Below are positions 25,286 through 34,432 of a stretch of DNA of 64,000 nt, piece after piece. Where the stretch lies: NCBI GenBank assembly GCA_040080835.1, contig JBEBHP010000013.1:62001-126000 (forward strand), in the 5' to 3' direction. The translations under genes were made by a program, and so were the position numbers. The notes beneath the pieces are model-generated. The model saw only the letters and a program-made list of their open reading frames with translations, had not been told where the DNA came from and ran no database searches. This stretch comes from SZUA-430 sp040080835 (GTDB lineage: Bacteria > Pseudomonadota > Alphaproteobacteria > Micropepsales > Micropepsaceae). Positions within the stretch are counted from its first letter, which is position 1, and every line of letters begins with the position of its first letter.

Positions 25286-27127
25286 ATGATCAGGCGAATT
25301 TTGCATGGTTTTCTTTGGCTGCTGGCGATTGCGTCTGTCATTGGCGGATATGTCGGATATCGCCTGGTGTGGGGCATGCCCTTCACGCTCACTCAGCTCG
25401 CTGACCGGCAGGCAATCTATTTCCTGTTCGATTCACCGGAGCTTCTGACTTCCATCGGCCTCGTCGATGGCACGATGCTGGACTATCACTCCGGCAAGCT
25501 TTCGGACTATGGCGTGGCGGAACGTGACCGGCAGCTGAGAATTGCGGAGCACAATCTGGCAGAGCTCGGGGCCTTCGATCGTGCATCGCTCGGCCTCCAG
25601 GACCAGATCACCTACGACGTCCTTTCATTCCAGTACTCCAGAGCGCTCGATGATCGCAAATTCACGTGGACGACGTCACGCGGCCTCTATGCCATCAGCC
25701 CGATGTGGGGCGGCCAGGTCGGCATCATCAACTTCATGATCCAGTCGCACACCATCAAGAACCGGCTGACAGCCGAGAACTATGTCAAGCGTGTCGGTCT
25801 CATTGCCCAGCGGCTCGACAAGGTCACGGCAGAATCGCAGCGCCAGTATCAGCTTGGTGTGATCCTGCCTCTATCACTGCTCGACAAGTCACTTCTGGTC
25901 ATCAAAGACACAGTGGCTCCCAAGCCCTCAGATCATCCACTCGTGAAGGTTCTTGCCGAAAAGATCGACAAGTCCAAGGCTGCCGATATCGATGCTGCGC
26001 TGAAGGCAAAGCTTGTGGCGCAGACCACGCAGATCGTCGAAACGCAGATTTACCCAGCCTATGTACGCATGACCGCGGCACTTGAAACCATGCGACCTGC
26101 TGCAGAAAAGCAGACGGATGGGGTCGACCGGTTGCCAGGCGGAAAAGACTACTATGCGCTGGCCCTCAGCCAGAACACGACGACGGACTATACTGCCGAC
26201 CAGATCCATCAGCTGGGACTTGAAGAAGTCGCGCGCATCACACGCGAAATGGACGCGATCCTGGTGGCGCAGGGCTTGACGCAGGGAACGGTTGCAGAGC
26301 GTACAAAACAACTTGGTGAAGACCCGAAATACCTTTACCCCGACACCGACGCCGGTCGCGAGCTGATGCTCGAGGAATATGACAGGTTGCTGAAGCAAGT
26401 CTTCGCGGTGACGCCGCAATATTTCTCAACCATCCCTGCCACCCGGCTTGAGGTGCGCCGCGTGCCTCCGTCTTCGGAGAAAGGCAGTGCGGGGGCCTAT
26501 TACAATTCGGCTGCCATGGACGGCTCGCGCCCCGGCGTCTTTTATGCAAACCTTCGCGATCCCAGGGAAACGCCGAAGTGGGCCATGAAGACGCTTGCCT
26601 ATCATGAAGGCATACCCGGCCACCATTTCCAGATCGCCATCGCCCAGAACCTGAAGGATCTGCCGTTCATCCGACAGCAACCACTATTCACGGCCTACGC
26701 CGAAGGCTGGGCATTGTACGCAGAGCAGCTGGCTAAAGAAATGGGAATGTACAAGGATGACCCGCTTGGCGATCTGGGGCGCCTGCAAGCGGAGATCTTC
26801 CGTGCTGCGCGCCTGGTGGTGGACACAGGTATCCACGCCAAGGGCTGGTCGCGGCAACAGGCGATCGACTATATGGCAGGCGTCACCGGGATGCCGGTCA
26901 CCGATGTTGCCACGGAGATTGAACGGTACATGGCAATGCCCGGCCAGGCCTGCGCCTACAAAGTGGGACAATTGAAGATTCTCGCGTTGCGCGAAAAGGC
27001 AAGGCAGGCTCTCGGCAACAAGTTCGACATAAAGGAATTTCACAAGACGATCCTCGAAAACGGCGCAGTACCGCTGACCGTGCTTGAACGTCTGGTGGAT
27101 GACTGGATTGCGAGGACGAGGGGGTAG
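25286..27127 (+). CDS. DUF885-family membrane-anchored metallopeptidase-like protein
   Basis: 613 residues with one N-terminal hydrophobic segment (residues 5-25), so it is anchored or exported to the periplasm. DUF885 proteins carry a gluzincin-like motif; here it is HEGIPGHHFQIA near residue 443, with a downstream Glu-rich helix AYAEGWALYAEQLAKEMG that would supply the third ligand. Further conserved segments are SAGAYYNSAAMDGSRPGVFYANLRDP and MPGQACAYKVGQLKIL. Peptide hydrolysis is likely from the motif but unproven for most members. Upstream 180 bp contain no gene. Confidence 0.85.
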   Translation: MIRRILHGFLWLLAIASVIGGYVGYRLVWGMPFTLTQLADRQAIYFLFDSPELLTSIGLVDGTMLDYHSGKLSDYGVAERDRQLRIAEHNLAELGAFDRASLGLQDQITYDVLSFQYSRALDDRKFTWTTSRGLYAISPMWGGQVGIINFMIQSHTIKNRLTAENYVKRVGLIAQRLDKVTAESQRQYQLGVILPLSLLDKSLLVIKDTVAPKPSDHPLVKVLAEKIDKSKAADIDAALKAKLVAQTTQIVETQIYPAYVRMTAALETMRPAAEKQTDGVDRLPGGKDYYALALSQNTTTDYTADQIHQLGLEEVARITREMDAILVAQGLTQGTVAERTKQLGEDPKYLYPDTDAGRELMLEEYDRLLKQVFAVTPQYFSTIPATRLEVRRVPPSSEKGSAGAYYNSAAMDGSRPGVFYANLRDPRETPKWAMKTLAYHEGIPGHHFQIAIAQNLKDLPFIRQQPLFTAYAEGWALYAEQLAKEMGMYKDDPLGDLGRLQAEIFRAARLVVDTGIHAKGWSRQQAIDYMAGVTGMPVTDVATEIERYMAMPGQACAYKVGQLKILALREKARQALGNKFDIKEFHKTILENGAVPLTVLERLVDDWIARTRG

Positions 27128-27183
27128 CGCGACGGGAAGGCACACTTCCACCTGCCAGCCTTGCGCGATATGCCTCGTGCCCC

Positions 27184-28353
27184 ATGAGCAAATTCGGCAA
27201 ACACCTGCGTCCCCTTTGGCATCTTGAAGGGGACGGTACATTTCTGAACCACGGTTCCTTCGGCGCCTGTCCGAAAGAAGTGCTGGCGGCACAGTCCAAC
27301 TGGCGCGAGACGATGGAACGCCAGCCAGACCAGTTCTTCCGAAGAACTGTTTCGCCGCTCAATCACAACAACATGCTCAGGCAGGGCGCAGACCGCCTGG
27401 CCAAGTTCATGGGAACCAGCGGCGACAAGGTCGCGTTCGTCAGCAATCCGACTGAAGCGGTCAACACGGTACTCAAGGCGTTTCCACTGAGCGCGGGCGA
27501 CGAAATCCTGGTGCTCGACTGTGTCTACAACGCGGTTCGGATGTCGGTGGAGGAGAAGTGCCGCGAGACGGGCGCACGCATGGTCAAGGCGAACCTGCCA
27601 ATCCCCGTCCAGGCAAACGACGTCGTTGGACGCATTGTTGAAGCTGCCACGCCGCGCACCCGACTTGCCATCATCGATCACATAGCGTCTGCGCCGGCCC
27701 TCGTGTTCCCGGTCGCGGAAATCACCAAGGCACTGCATGACAAGGGCATCAAAGTGCTGATCGACGGCGCGCATGCGCTGGGACAGCTCGACCTTGACCT
27801 CGAGTCCATTGGCGCCGACTGGTACACTGCCACCGCGCACAAGTGGTTTTACTCTCCCAAGGGTTCTGCGTTCCTGCATGCGCGTGACCCGCTCGACCTT
27901 AAGCTGCGCCCGCTCTCGGTGAGCCACTATTACAACGACCCCTTCCCGCTCTGTTTTGACTATGTTGGAACACGTGATGTCACCGCATTCCTGACGCTGC
28001 CCTTCGCGCAAGACTTCATCGAGCGCTTCGGCGCCGACGACATCAGGGCCTGGCTGAGCCAACTGTCACGAGCCGGCGTTGAACCGCTCTCGCGAATTGG
28101 CGCCGCGCCAATTGCGCCGGATTCCATGTTTGCTGCCATGCGCGCCTATGCTCTTCCCCAAAAGAGGGAGGCGCATCCCGACGATGCGCAAGAATTAATA
28201 AACGGCTTTTGGGATAGACATAGAATCCAGATCGCGGCTTCGGCCTACCAGGGGAAACTTCTCGTTCGGATCTCGGCGCAAATCTATGTCGAGCTCGACG
28301 ATATTTCGCACCTTGTTGACGTACTCGCTCGCGAAGGCTGGCCCGGCCGATAG
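27184..28353 (+). CDS. class V aminotransferase-fold PLP enzyme (isopenicillin N epimerase-like)
   Basis: 389-residue PLP enzyme. Seen: FLNHGSFGACPKEVL, the opening motif of the isopenicillin-N-epimerase-like branch, then FVSNPTEAVNTVL, IDHIASAPALVFPV, VLIDGAHALGQLDLDL (cofactor-binding Asp) and the Schiff-base Lys in ATAHKWFYSPKG. Members act as epimerases, cysteine desulfurase-like lyases or ergothioneine lyases (EgtE); no ergothioneine genes are adjacent, so I leave the substrate open. Confidence 0.87.
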   Translation: MSKFGKHLRPLWHLEGDGTFLNHGSFGACPKEVLAAQSNWRETMERQPDQFFRRTVSPLNHNNMLRQGADRLAKFMGTSGDKVAFVSNPTEAVNTVLKAFPLSAGDEILVLDCVYNAVRMSVEEKCRETGARMVKANLPIPVQANDVVGRIVEAATPRTRLAIIDHIASAPALVFPVAEITKALHDKGIKVLIDGAHALGQLDLDLESIGADWYTATAHKWFYSPKGSAFLHARDPLDLKLRPLSVSHYYNDPFPLCFDYVGTRDVTAFLTLPFAQDFIERFGADDIRAWLSQLSRAGVEPLSRIGAAPIAPDSMFAAMRAYALPQKREAHPDDAQELINGFWDRHRIQIAASAYQGKLLVRISAQIYVELDDISHLVDVLAREGWPGR

Positions 28354-28378
28354 CATTCCTAGTTTCAAGGATCCAAAG

Positions 28379-29101
28379 ATGACGACTTTTGTTCTCGTTC
28401 ACGGTGCCTGGCACGGGGCCTGGTGCTGGGAGTTGGTTTCCGAAGCCCTTGAAGGCATGGGGCACAAGGTTATCGCGCCCGACCTGCCCGGCATGGGTGC
28501 GGACAAGACACCGCTCAAGGATGTCAGCCTCGCCAGCTGGGCTGATCATGTCTGCGGCTTGATCAGGCCGCTTGGTGAAAAGGTCGTGCTTGCCGGACAT
28601 AGCCGCGGCGGCGTTGTCATCAGCGAAATCGCAGAACGGATACCAGAGTCCATTTCCAGGCTTGCCTATGTTGCGGCGTTCCTTGTGCCGAATGGCAAGA
28701 CACTGTCCGACATGCTGACATTGTCCGAGCCGCGCGAAGTCTCGAAGAATGCCATCGACATGCGCGAAGACGGCATTTCGTCCATGATCGCTGCACCGCG
28801 CGTTGGACCGATATTCTACAACACCTCCAAGCCTGCCCTGCAGGCGCGCGCCGCCAGCATGCTGACACCCGAGCCAATGATGAGCTTTCTCACGCCCGTC
28901 AGCGTGAGCGAGCAACGTTTCGGCAGCGTGCCGCGCGCCTACATCGAATGTCTGCAGGACAATGCCATCCCGGTCGAGCTGCAGCGGGCGATGCAAAGCG
29001 CCCTGCCCTGCAAACCAGTCATCACGCTGGACTGCGATCACTCGCCGTTCTATTCGCAGCCCGGCAAGCTGGCCGAAGCGCTGGTGAAAATTGCCCAATA
29101 A
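28379..29101 (+). CDS. alpha/beta hydrolase
   Basis: 240-residue alpha/beta-hydrolase from ATG 28379 (the frame is open upstream but overlaps the preceding gene). Seen: MTTFVLVHGAWHGAWCWELV (oxyanion HG region), the nucleophile elbow AGHSRGG with Ser near residue 73, and the late His in DCDHSPFYSQPGKLAE. The pattern HGAWHGAWCW and the CDHSPFYSQP end resemble plant methylesterase/hydroxynitrile-lyase-like bacterial esterases. Starts 25 bp after the PLP enzyme and may be co-transcribed. Confidence 0.9.
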   Translation: MTTFVLVHGAWHGAWCWELVSEALEGMGHKVIAPDLPGMGADKTPLKDVSLASWADHVCGLIRPLGEKVVLAGHSRGGVVISEIAERIPESISRLAYVAAFLVPNGKTLSDMLTLSEPREVSKNAIDMREDGISSMIAAPRVGPIFYNTSKPALQARAASMLTPEPMMSFLTPVSVSEQRFGSVPRAYIECLQDNAIPVELQRAMQSALPCKPVITLDCDHSPFYSQPGKLAEALVKIAQ

Positions 29102-29199
29102 GCGGGCGACCTGAGCCGGATGCATGCCTGGCATGACGGCACTTTCGCGCATTCTACTCATGAGCCGAATGTAGTATTTCGCAACAGAGAGGTTGTGAC

Positions 29200-29655
29200 A
29201 TGAACATTCGCCCTGGTGATTTTGACGACGAGCAAGTTCAGGAATTGCTGCGCCTGCACGTCGAAGGGATGCACGCCTCATCGCCACCCGGCACTTGTTT
29301 TGTGCTGGACCTGAGCGGGCTGAAGATACCCAGCATCAGCTTTTTCACAGCATGGGACGGCCCGTCGCTCATGGGCATGGGCGCCATCAAGGAACTCGAC
29401 GCGCGCTCGGGCGAACTCAAGTCCATGCGCACGGACCCGAAGCACCTGAGAAAGGGCGTCGGTGAGAAAATCTTGCTGCATCTGGTCAGTGTCGCAAAGT
29501 CGCGCGGCTATTCACGCGTGAGCCTTGAGACAGGCACCGGCGCTGACTTCGAAGCCGCGATCAAGCTCTACGAGAAACACGGTTTCGTCAAAGGGGACAA
29601 GTTTGACGACTATGTTCCCAGTGACTTCAACCAGTTCTTTCACCTGGATCTCTGA
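29200..29655 (+). CDS. GNAT-family N-acetyltransferase
   Basis: 151-residue acetyl-CoA-dependent acetyltransferase. Seen: MNIRPGDFDDEQVQELL, the central MGMGAIKELDARSGELKSMRTDPKHLRKGVGEKIL with the acetyl-CoA pyrophosphate loop (RKGVGEKI), and the C-terminal KLYEKHGFVKGDKFDDY. Resembles the PhnO/YafP-like branch; the acceptor is unknown. Confidence 0.92.
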   Translation: MNIRPGDFDDEQVQELLRLHVEGMHASSPPGTCFVLDLSGLKIPSISFFTAWDGPSLMGMGAIKELDARSGELKSMRTDPKHLRKGVGEKILLHLVSVAKSRGYSRVSLETGTGADFEAAIKLYEKHGFVKGDKFDDYVPSDFNQFFHLDL

Positions 29656-29666
29656 GCCACCCCTCG

Positions 29667-29828
29667 TCACACCGGCGGATTGGCCGTCGGCAGCGACTTG
29701 AATCGCATGTCCTCGCGATAGTCCACGGGTCGAAGCACCTGCATGCGCACAAAGATATAGGCCACCGCCACCAGCAGGATGGCGGCGGCAATGATCATGA
29801 TGACCGTTTCTGCCTTGCTGCGTGACAT
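29667..29828 (-). CDS. small single-pass membrane protein (53 aa)
   Basis: Small open frame of 53 codons starting MSRSKAETV, with one strongly hydrophobic segment at about residues 9-27 (VIMIIAAAILLVAVAYIF) and a short charged tail ending LPTANPPV. It fills the 239-bp space between convergent and divergent neighbours. Composition is natural, with basic residues before the helix, predicting the tail outside. I know of no family. Support is the codon-like third-position pattern and the coherent topology, so moderate confidence. Confidence 0.6.
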   Translation of the reverse strand: MSRSKAETVIMIIAAAILLVAVAYIFVRMQVLRPVDYREDMRFKSLPTANPPV

Positions 29829-29894
29829 GGTTCCGGGACTGGCCTATCTATCGACCTGATTTCTTCAATCTAGCAGAGACCGTAGCGAGGGCGT

Positions 29895-30299
29895 ATGGCC
29901 TATCAGGAACGCAGTGGTGGTGGCGGACAGCCTGCGCAACGCAATGTGCTTGGCGGTCTGCTGCAGTCATGCAGCTTTGAACCTGTCACCGGATTCTTCC
30001 GCGATGGCTGCTGCAACACGTCGCCCGAAGACGTTGGATCCCACACTGTGTGTGCGGTCATGACTGCCGAGTTCCTGTCTTTCTCACGCTCGCGCGGAAA
30101 TGACTTGTCCACACCTGTTCCGCAATTTGGCTTTCCCGGCCTGAAACCTGGGGACAGGTGGTGCCTGTGCGCCCCACGCTGGCAGGAGGCCTTTTCGGCA
30201 GGCAATGCCCCCAAAGTCGTTCTGGCTGCGACGCAGGAAGGCGCACTCGCCTATGCGAGCCTCGAGGATCTCAAGCAATTTGCGGCCGATTTGAATTGA
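29895..30299 (+). CDS. DUF2237-family protein
   Basis: 134-residue protein of the DUF2237 family, function unknown. Strongly conserved segments are visible: NVLGGLLQSCSFEPVTGFFRDGCCNT, EDVGSHTVCAVMTAEFLSFS, GNDLSTPVPQFGFPGLKPGDRWCLCA and APKVVLAATQEGALAY. The conserved Cys residues (CC pair, Cys in VCAVM, CLC) and the His could bind metal. An N-terminal stretch of about 15 residues is variable. Confidence 0.92.
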   Translation: MAYQERSGGGGQPAQRNVLGGLLQSCSFEPVTGFFRDGCCNTSPEDVGSHTVCAVMTAEFLSFSRSRGNDLSTPVPQFGFPGLKPGDRWCLCAPRWQEAFSAGNAPKVVLAATQEGALAYASLEDLKQFAADLN

Positions 30300-30440
30300 G
30301 CGCCCCGCCTGACTGCGTTAACGACTTAACGAATTGGCGGCGGAAAGGTCACAAGTCAGGTTTGACCCGCAGGGCGAATTTGACTAGCGTTTGACGAAAC
30401 ACCACTTACTTGAGAGACGCCTTCGCGCGATGGCGAAAAT

Positions 30441-31280
30441 ATGAGCCAATTCAACGGGTTAATGAAGGGCAAGCGGGGCCTGGTCATGGGCGTCGCCAAC
30501 GAGCGGTCGATTGCCTGGGGCATTGCCAAGGCTGTGCACGACCAGGGTGCCGAACTCGCGTTCACCTATCAGGGTGATGCGCTGAAAAAGCGCGTCGTGC
30601 CGCTGGCCGACAGCATCGGGTCCAAGATCGTGCTGCCTTGCGACGTGACCGAGCCCGGTTCCATCGACAGCGTCTTCGACGAGTTGAAGAAGACGTGGGG
30701 CAGTCTCGACTTTGTCGTGCATGCGATTGCGTATGCAAACAAGGACGAGCTGAAAGGCCGTTATGTCGATACATCGTTCCAGAACTTCCAGATGTCGCTG
30801 AACATTTCTTGCTACTCGTTCACGGCGATTGCGCAGCGCGCAGAGAAGATGATGCCCAAGGGTGGCTCGCTTCTGACGCTAACCTATCTTGGCGCCGAAA
30901 AGGTCATGCCGCATTACAACGTGATGGGCGTGGCGAAGGCCGCCCTTGAAGCAAGCGTGCGCTACCTCGCGGAAGACCTGGGCAAACAGGGCATTCGCGT
31001 CAATGCCATTTCAGCCGGTCCCCTCAAGACGCTGGCGGCATCCGGCATTGGCGATTTCCGCTTCATCCTGAAGTGGAACGAGCTCAACGCACCACTGCGT
31101 CGCAATGTGACGCTGGAAGAAGTCGGCAACTCCGGTCTTTATTTCCTTTCGGACCTGGGTCGCGCGGTGACGGGCGAAATCCATCACGTTGATTGCGGCT
31201 ACCACATGATTGGCCTTGCGGCCGTCGACAAGGTGCACGAGAGCGCACAGTTGCTGACGACGCTTTCACCGGACGAATGA
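30441..31280 (+). CDS. fabI: enoyl-[acyl-carrier-protein] reductase (NADH)
   Basis: Cytosolic short-chain dehydrogenase-fold reductase completing each cycle of type II fatty-acid synthesis; target of triclosan. 279 residues. Seen: the FabI-type nucleotide motif GVANERSIAWGIAKAV, LPCDVTEPGSID, the catalytic region YLGAEKVMPHYNVMGVAKAALE (Tyr-x6-Lys), and IRVNAISAGPLKTLAASGI. It overlaps the next gene by 4 bp and lies in the fabI/phosphatase/aroC order. Confidence 0.96.
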   Translation: MSQFNGLMKGKRGLVMGVANERSIAWGIAKAVHDQGAELAFTYQGDALKKRVVPLADSIGSKIVLPCDVTEPGSIDSVFDELKKTWGSLDFVVHAIAYANKDELKGRYVDTSFQNFQMSLNISCYSFTAIAQRAEKMMPKGGSLLTLTYLGAEKVMPHYNVMGVAKAALEASVRYLAEDLGKQGIRVNAISAGPLKTLAASGIGDFRFILKWNELNAPLRRNVTLEEVGNSGLYFLSDLGRAVTGEIHHVDCGYHMIGLAAVDKVHESAQLLTTLSPDE

Positions 31281-31864
31281 CACCGCACACCGTCTGGTTC
31301 ATCCGGCACGGTGAAACGCAGTGGAATTCTGCCGGCCGCCTGCAGGGGCGTTCCGACAGTCCGCTTACACTGCGCGGACGCGAGCAGGCTGCCCGCAATG
31401 GCGATACTCTGCTGCAGGCCGTTCCCGACTTTCAAAACTTGCATTTCGTTTCCAGCCCACTGGGGCGCACCCGCACGACCATGGAAATCATGCGCGAACG
31501 CATCGGCCTTCCCGCTCACGGCTATGAAACGGACCACCGCCTCGCCGAGATGGGCTTTGGCGACTGGGAAGGTCTGACCTGGCCGCATATCCGCATCCAC
31601 CGCAACGAAGAGTGGATGACACGCGAGCAAACGAAGTGGACGCACGCGGCCCGGGGCGGCGAGAGCTTCCGCGACGTTGCCGAGCGGCTTCGGGACTGGT
31701 TTGCCAGTATCGAGCACGACCTTGTCGTGGTCTCGCATGGCGCCGTGGGCCGGGTGCTGCGCGGGCTCTATCACCGCATGTCCGAGCAGGACATCCCGGA
31801 CCTCCCCAATCTGGAGCAGGACTGCATTTACCGTTTCGCCAAAGGGTCCGAAGCCACACTGTGA
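31277..31864 (+). CDS. histidine phosphatase family protein (phosphoglycerate mutase-like)
   Basis: 195-residue phosphohistidine-dependent phosphatase, ATG at 31277 overlapping the fabI stop. Seen: VWFIRHGETQWNSAGRLQGRSDSPL with the nucleophilic His of RHGE, SSPLGRTRTTMEIM, MGFGDWEGLTW and the second His in VVVSHGAVGRVLRGLY. Substrate unknown; similar proteins include cobalamin-phosphate and broad-specificity phosphatases. Confidence 0.92.
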   Translation: MTPHTVWFIRHGETQWNSAGRLQGRSDSPLTLRGREQAARNGDTLLQAVPDFQNLHFVSSPLGRTRTTMEIMRERIGLPAHGYETDHRLAEMGFGDWEGLTWPHIRIHRNEEWMTREQTKWTHAARGGESFRDVAERLRDWFASIEHDLVVVSHGAVGRVLRGLYHRMSEQDIPDLPNLEQDCIYRFAKGSEATL

Positions 31865-31895
31865 TTGTGGACGGGATCGGGCTAGAACTAGGCAC

Positions 31896-32996
31896 ATGAG
31901 TCACAACACGTTCGGCCACCTTTTCCGTGTCACGACCTGGGGCGAAAGCCACGGGCCTGCGATCGGCTGCGTCGTGGACGGCACGCCGCCCGGCATTGCA
32001 CTTACCGAAGCCGACATCCAGCCGTTCATGGACAAGCGCCGCCCGGGCACATCGAAGTTCGTCACGCAGCGACAGGAGACCGACATTGTCCGGATCCTTT
32101 CGGGCGTGTTCGGAGATGAACATACGGGCGGACAGGTCACGACCGGAACGCCGATTGCACTGCACATCGACAATGTCGATGCGCGCTCGAAGGATTACTC
32201 CGAGATCAAGGACAAGTTCCGTCCGGGTCATGCCGACTATGCCTATTTCATCAAGTATGGGGTGCGCGACTATCGCGGCGGTGGGCGCCAGTCCGCACGG
32301 GAGACAGCGTCACGCGTGGCGGCGGGTGCCGTTGCGCGCAAAGTGCTGTCGCATATCGTGCCGGGTGGCGTGCGCATTCGTGGCGCGCTTGTTCAGGTTG
32401 GCCCGCACAAGATCGACCGGCGCAACTGGGACTGGGCGCAGGTCGAGAACAATCCTTTCTGGTCGCCCGACGCCGTGGCCGCGGCGCAGTGGGAGACATT
32501 CCTTGAGGAGACGCGCAAGGCGGGCTCTTCCTGCGGCGCCGTCGTCGAAGTGATCGCGGAGAACGTGCCAGCGGGTCTTGGTGCGCCGATCTACGGCAAG
32601 CTGGATACGGACCTTGCCGCCGCTATGATGTCGATCAACGCGGTCAAGGGTGTCGAAATTGGGGACGGCTTTGCCACGGCGGCACTTTCAGGCGAGCAGA
32701 ATGCCGACGAGATGCGCATCAAGGACGGGCGCCCGCACTTCCTTTCCAACCATGCTGGTGGCGTGCTTGGTGGCATCTCGACTGGTCAGGACGTCGTCGT
32801 GCGCTTTGCGGTCAAGCCGACGTCGTCGATCCTGGCGCCGCGCCAGACCATCACGCGCGACGGCCAGGAGACCGACATCCAGACCAAAGGCCGCCACGAT
32901 CCGTGTGTCGGCATCCGTGCGGTGCCGGTTGGCGAGGCCATGATGGCTTGTGTGCTTGCTGATCATCTGCTGCGGCACCGGGGACAGGTTGGGTAG
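31896..32996 (+). CDS. aroC: chorismate synthase
   Basis: Final enzyme of the shikimate pathway, converting EPSP to chorismate with reduced FMN. 366 residues from ATG 31896. Seen: the three signatures GESHGPAIGCVVDGTPPG near the N-terminus, GGRQSARETASRVAAGAV with VRDYRGGGR before it, and RHDPCVGIRAVPVGEAM at the C-terminus. About 30 bp after the histidine phosphatase gene and in the same unit as fabI. Confidence 0.97.
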   Translation: MSHNTFGHLFRVTTWGESHGPAIGCVVDGTPPGIALTEADIQPFMDKRRPGTSKFVTQRQETDIVRILSGVFGDEHTGGQVTTGTPIALHIDNVDARSKDYSEIKDKFRPGHADYAYFIKYGVRDYRGGGRQSARETASRVAAGAVARKVLSHIVPGGVRIRGALVQVGPHKIDRRNWDWAQVENNPFWSPDAVAAAQWETFLEETRKAGSSCGAVVEVIAENVPAGLGAPIYGKLDTDLAAAMMSINAVKGVEIGDGFATAALSGEQNADEMRIKDGRPHFLSNHAGGVLGGISTGQDVVVRFAVKPTSSILAPRQTITRDGQETDIQTKGRHDPCVGIRAVPVGEAMMACVLADHLLRHRGQVG

Positions 32997-33001
32997 GGCC
33001 C

Positions 33002-33355
33002 TCAGTCGTCTCGCCGAGGGTTCCACCAGTCTCCGCTATCGTCTTCCATGGCCTTTTCCATGAAGTAACACATGAAGAGCGCTGTGCCGTCGCCTACCCT
33101 TTTGGGCCGCGACTTGAACTGCTGTTCAATAACTTTGAGCTGCTCCTTGCAAGTTTCGTCCGTGACAAACGGACCTTTTATGGGTCCGTAATATGTCACC
33201 GACTTGAAACCCGTCGCCATCGAGCCGGACACGGCATAGCTGCTGTAGACGACGACATAGTGGCCCGACGATGTGAAGATGCCGGCCCACGCCGCCGAAG
33301 CCAGCGCGGCGGAGGCAAACAACGAAATCAAGGTGAACTGCAAACGAAGGCTCAT
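33002..33355 (-). CDS. small secreted protein of unknown function
   Basis: 117 residues with a signal peptide (residues 1-24, ending AAWA). The mature part has a Tyr/Ser-rich segment (GHYVVVYSSYAVSGS), a two-Cys pattern (DETCKEQ and LFMCYFM) and an acidic, Trp-containing tail (DSGDWWNPRRDD). No family recognised. 15 bp after the methyltransferase gene on the same strand, convergent with aroC. Confidence 0.75.
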   Translation of the reverse strand: MSLRLQFTLISLFASAALASAAWAGIFTSSGHYVVVYSSYAVSGSMATGFKSVTYYGPIKGPFVTDETCKEQLKVIEQQFKSRPKRVGDGTALFMCYFMEKAMEDDSGDWWNPRRDD

Positions 33356-33370
33356 ATCTGGACTCTCCGA

Positions 33371-34426
33371 TCATCGATCTTTGTGAAAGACAACAATTTT
33401 GGACAGAAACGCCGGCGTCATCGAATGCTGTGTGAGCCCAGGACAATTGAGCGTGTCGGCGAAAGTGGACTGGATGTCCCATTCCAGGTAGCTGGCAAAG
33501 TAAGGCTCGTGGAAGGCCTGCGGGAAGAACTCGGTGAGGGCTTCGAAGCCGGGGGTGTCGCCGGGCTGGATGGAGTCGACCAGGACGAACAGGCCGCCGG
33601 GTTTCAGGACGCGGGCGATTTCCTTTGCGACGACTTGTCTGACGGCGGGTGGCAGTTCGTGGAAGAGATAGATGCAGGTGACGATGTCCTGGCTCGCGTC
33701 GAGCAACGGCATCTGCTCGGCGTTCGCTTCGAGGAAGCGCACGTCGCGCCAGGCTTTCAGTTCCTTGCGCGCGTGGTCGAGATAGGCGGAAGATAGGTCC
33801 AGCGCAGTCACGCCAAGCTTCGGCCAGTTGTCTTTCACGAAGCTCAGGAACCGTCCTGTCCCTGTCGCGACGTCGAGCAGACTCAGCGTGCGCTGGTCGC
33901 GGCCCTTCATGAACTCGGCGATGGGCACGAGCGCCTGACGGCGCATGGCATCGGCCGTGCCGCCGAAGAGTGTCTCGACCTGGAAGTCGTAGCGCTTGGC
34001 AGAGTCTTCCGTCAGCCAGCCACCGGTCTGGAAGTGGAAGTTCTGCATGTAGTAGTCAGGCATGCCCTGTCGCGGCTCTTCGGCCTTCACTTCGTCATGC
34101 ACGTGGTCGCGACGCCTGCGCGCCACCTCCGGCACGTCGCGCAGGAAGTCGATCGAGTTGCGCAAGGCAGCGACTGCACCGCGATCGAGAACCGCGGGCG
34201 CTGCATAGAGGCCCTGCTCTATGTTCTTCCAGTCGCGCTCGAACAGCCTCTGCATTTCGCCCAGGAAGAGTTTGCGGTTCGGATAGTCGTTCTCGACCAT
34301 CACGCCCTTTTCAGCAAAGGCGGTCTTGCGGCCCATGCGGTTCGCCAAGATATGGTGCCCGCCGAACCATGCGACGCGGGCTGACTGGGTCATGCGGTAG
34401 AGTGTGCGCGCAATCTCGTTTGCCAT
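33371..34426 (-). CDS. class I SAM-dependent methyltransferase
   Basis: 351-residue methyltransferase. Seen: a long N-terminal helical region (about 110 residues), then LNVATGTG-like motif I as LLDVATGTGRFLSFVKDNWP, motif II VTALDLSSAYLDHARK, FLEANAEQMPLLDASQDIVTCIYLFHELP (motif IV) and RVLKPGGLFVLVDSIQPGD. The pattern is close to UbiE/phosphatidylethanolamine-type enzymes with an N-terminal extension. Substrate unknown. It ends 15 bp before the small secreted protein and begins next to rlmD. Confidence 0.88.
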   Translation of the reverse strand: MANEIARTLYRMTQSARVAWFGGHHILANRMGRKTAFAEKGVMVENDYPNRKLFLGEMQRLFERDWKNIEQGLYAAPAVLDRGAVAALRNSIDFLRDVPEVARRRRDHVHDEVKAEEPRQGMPDYYMQNFHFQTGGWLTEDSAKRYDFQVETLFGGTADAMRRQALVPIAEFMKGRDQRTLSLLDVATGTGRFLSFVKDNWPKLGVTALDLSSAYLDHARKELKAWRDVRFLEANAEQMPLLDASQDIVTCIYLFHELPPAVRQVVAKEIARVLKPGGLFVLVDSIQPGDTPGFEALTEFFPQAFHEPYFASYLEWDIQSTFADTLNCPGLTQHSMTPAFLSKIVVFHKDR

Positions 34427-34432
34427 GGCGCC

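Noticed and set aside
27040..29287. Long open frames on the minus strand (about 340 and 414 codons) opposite the PLP enzyme and alpha/beta hydrolase genes
   Set aside because: They are antisense to clearly recognised genes, have Arg/His-rich composition and no recognisable motif. High-GC codon bias produces such frames.
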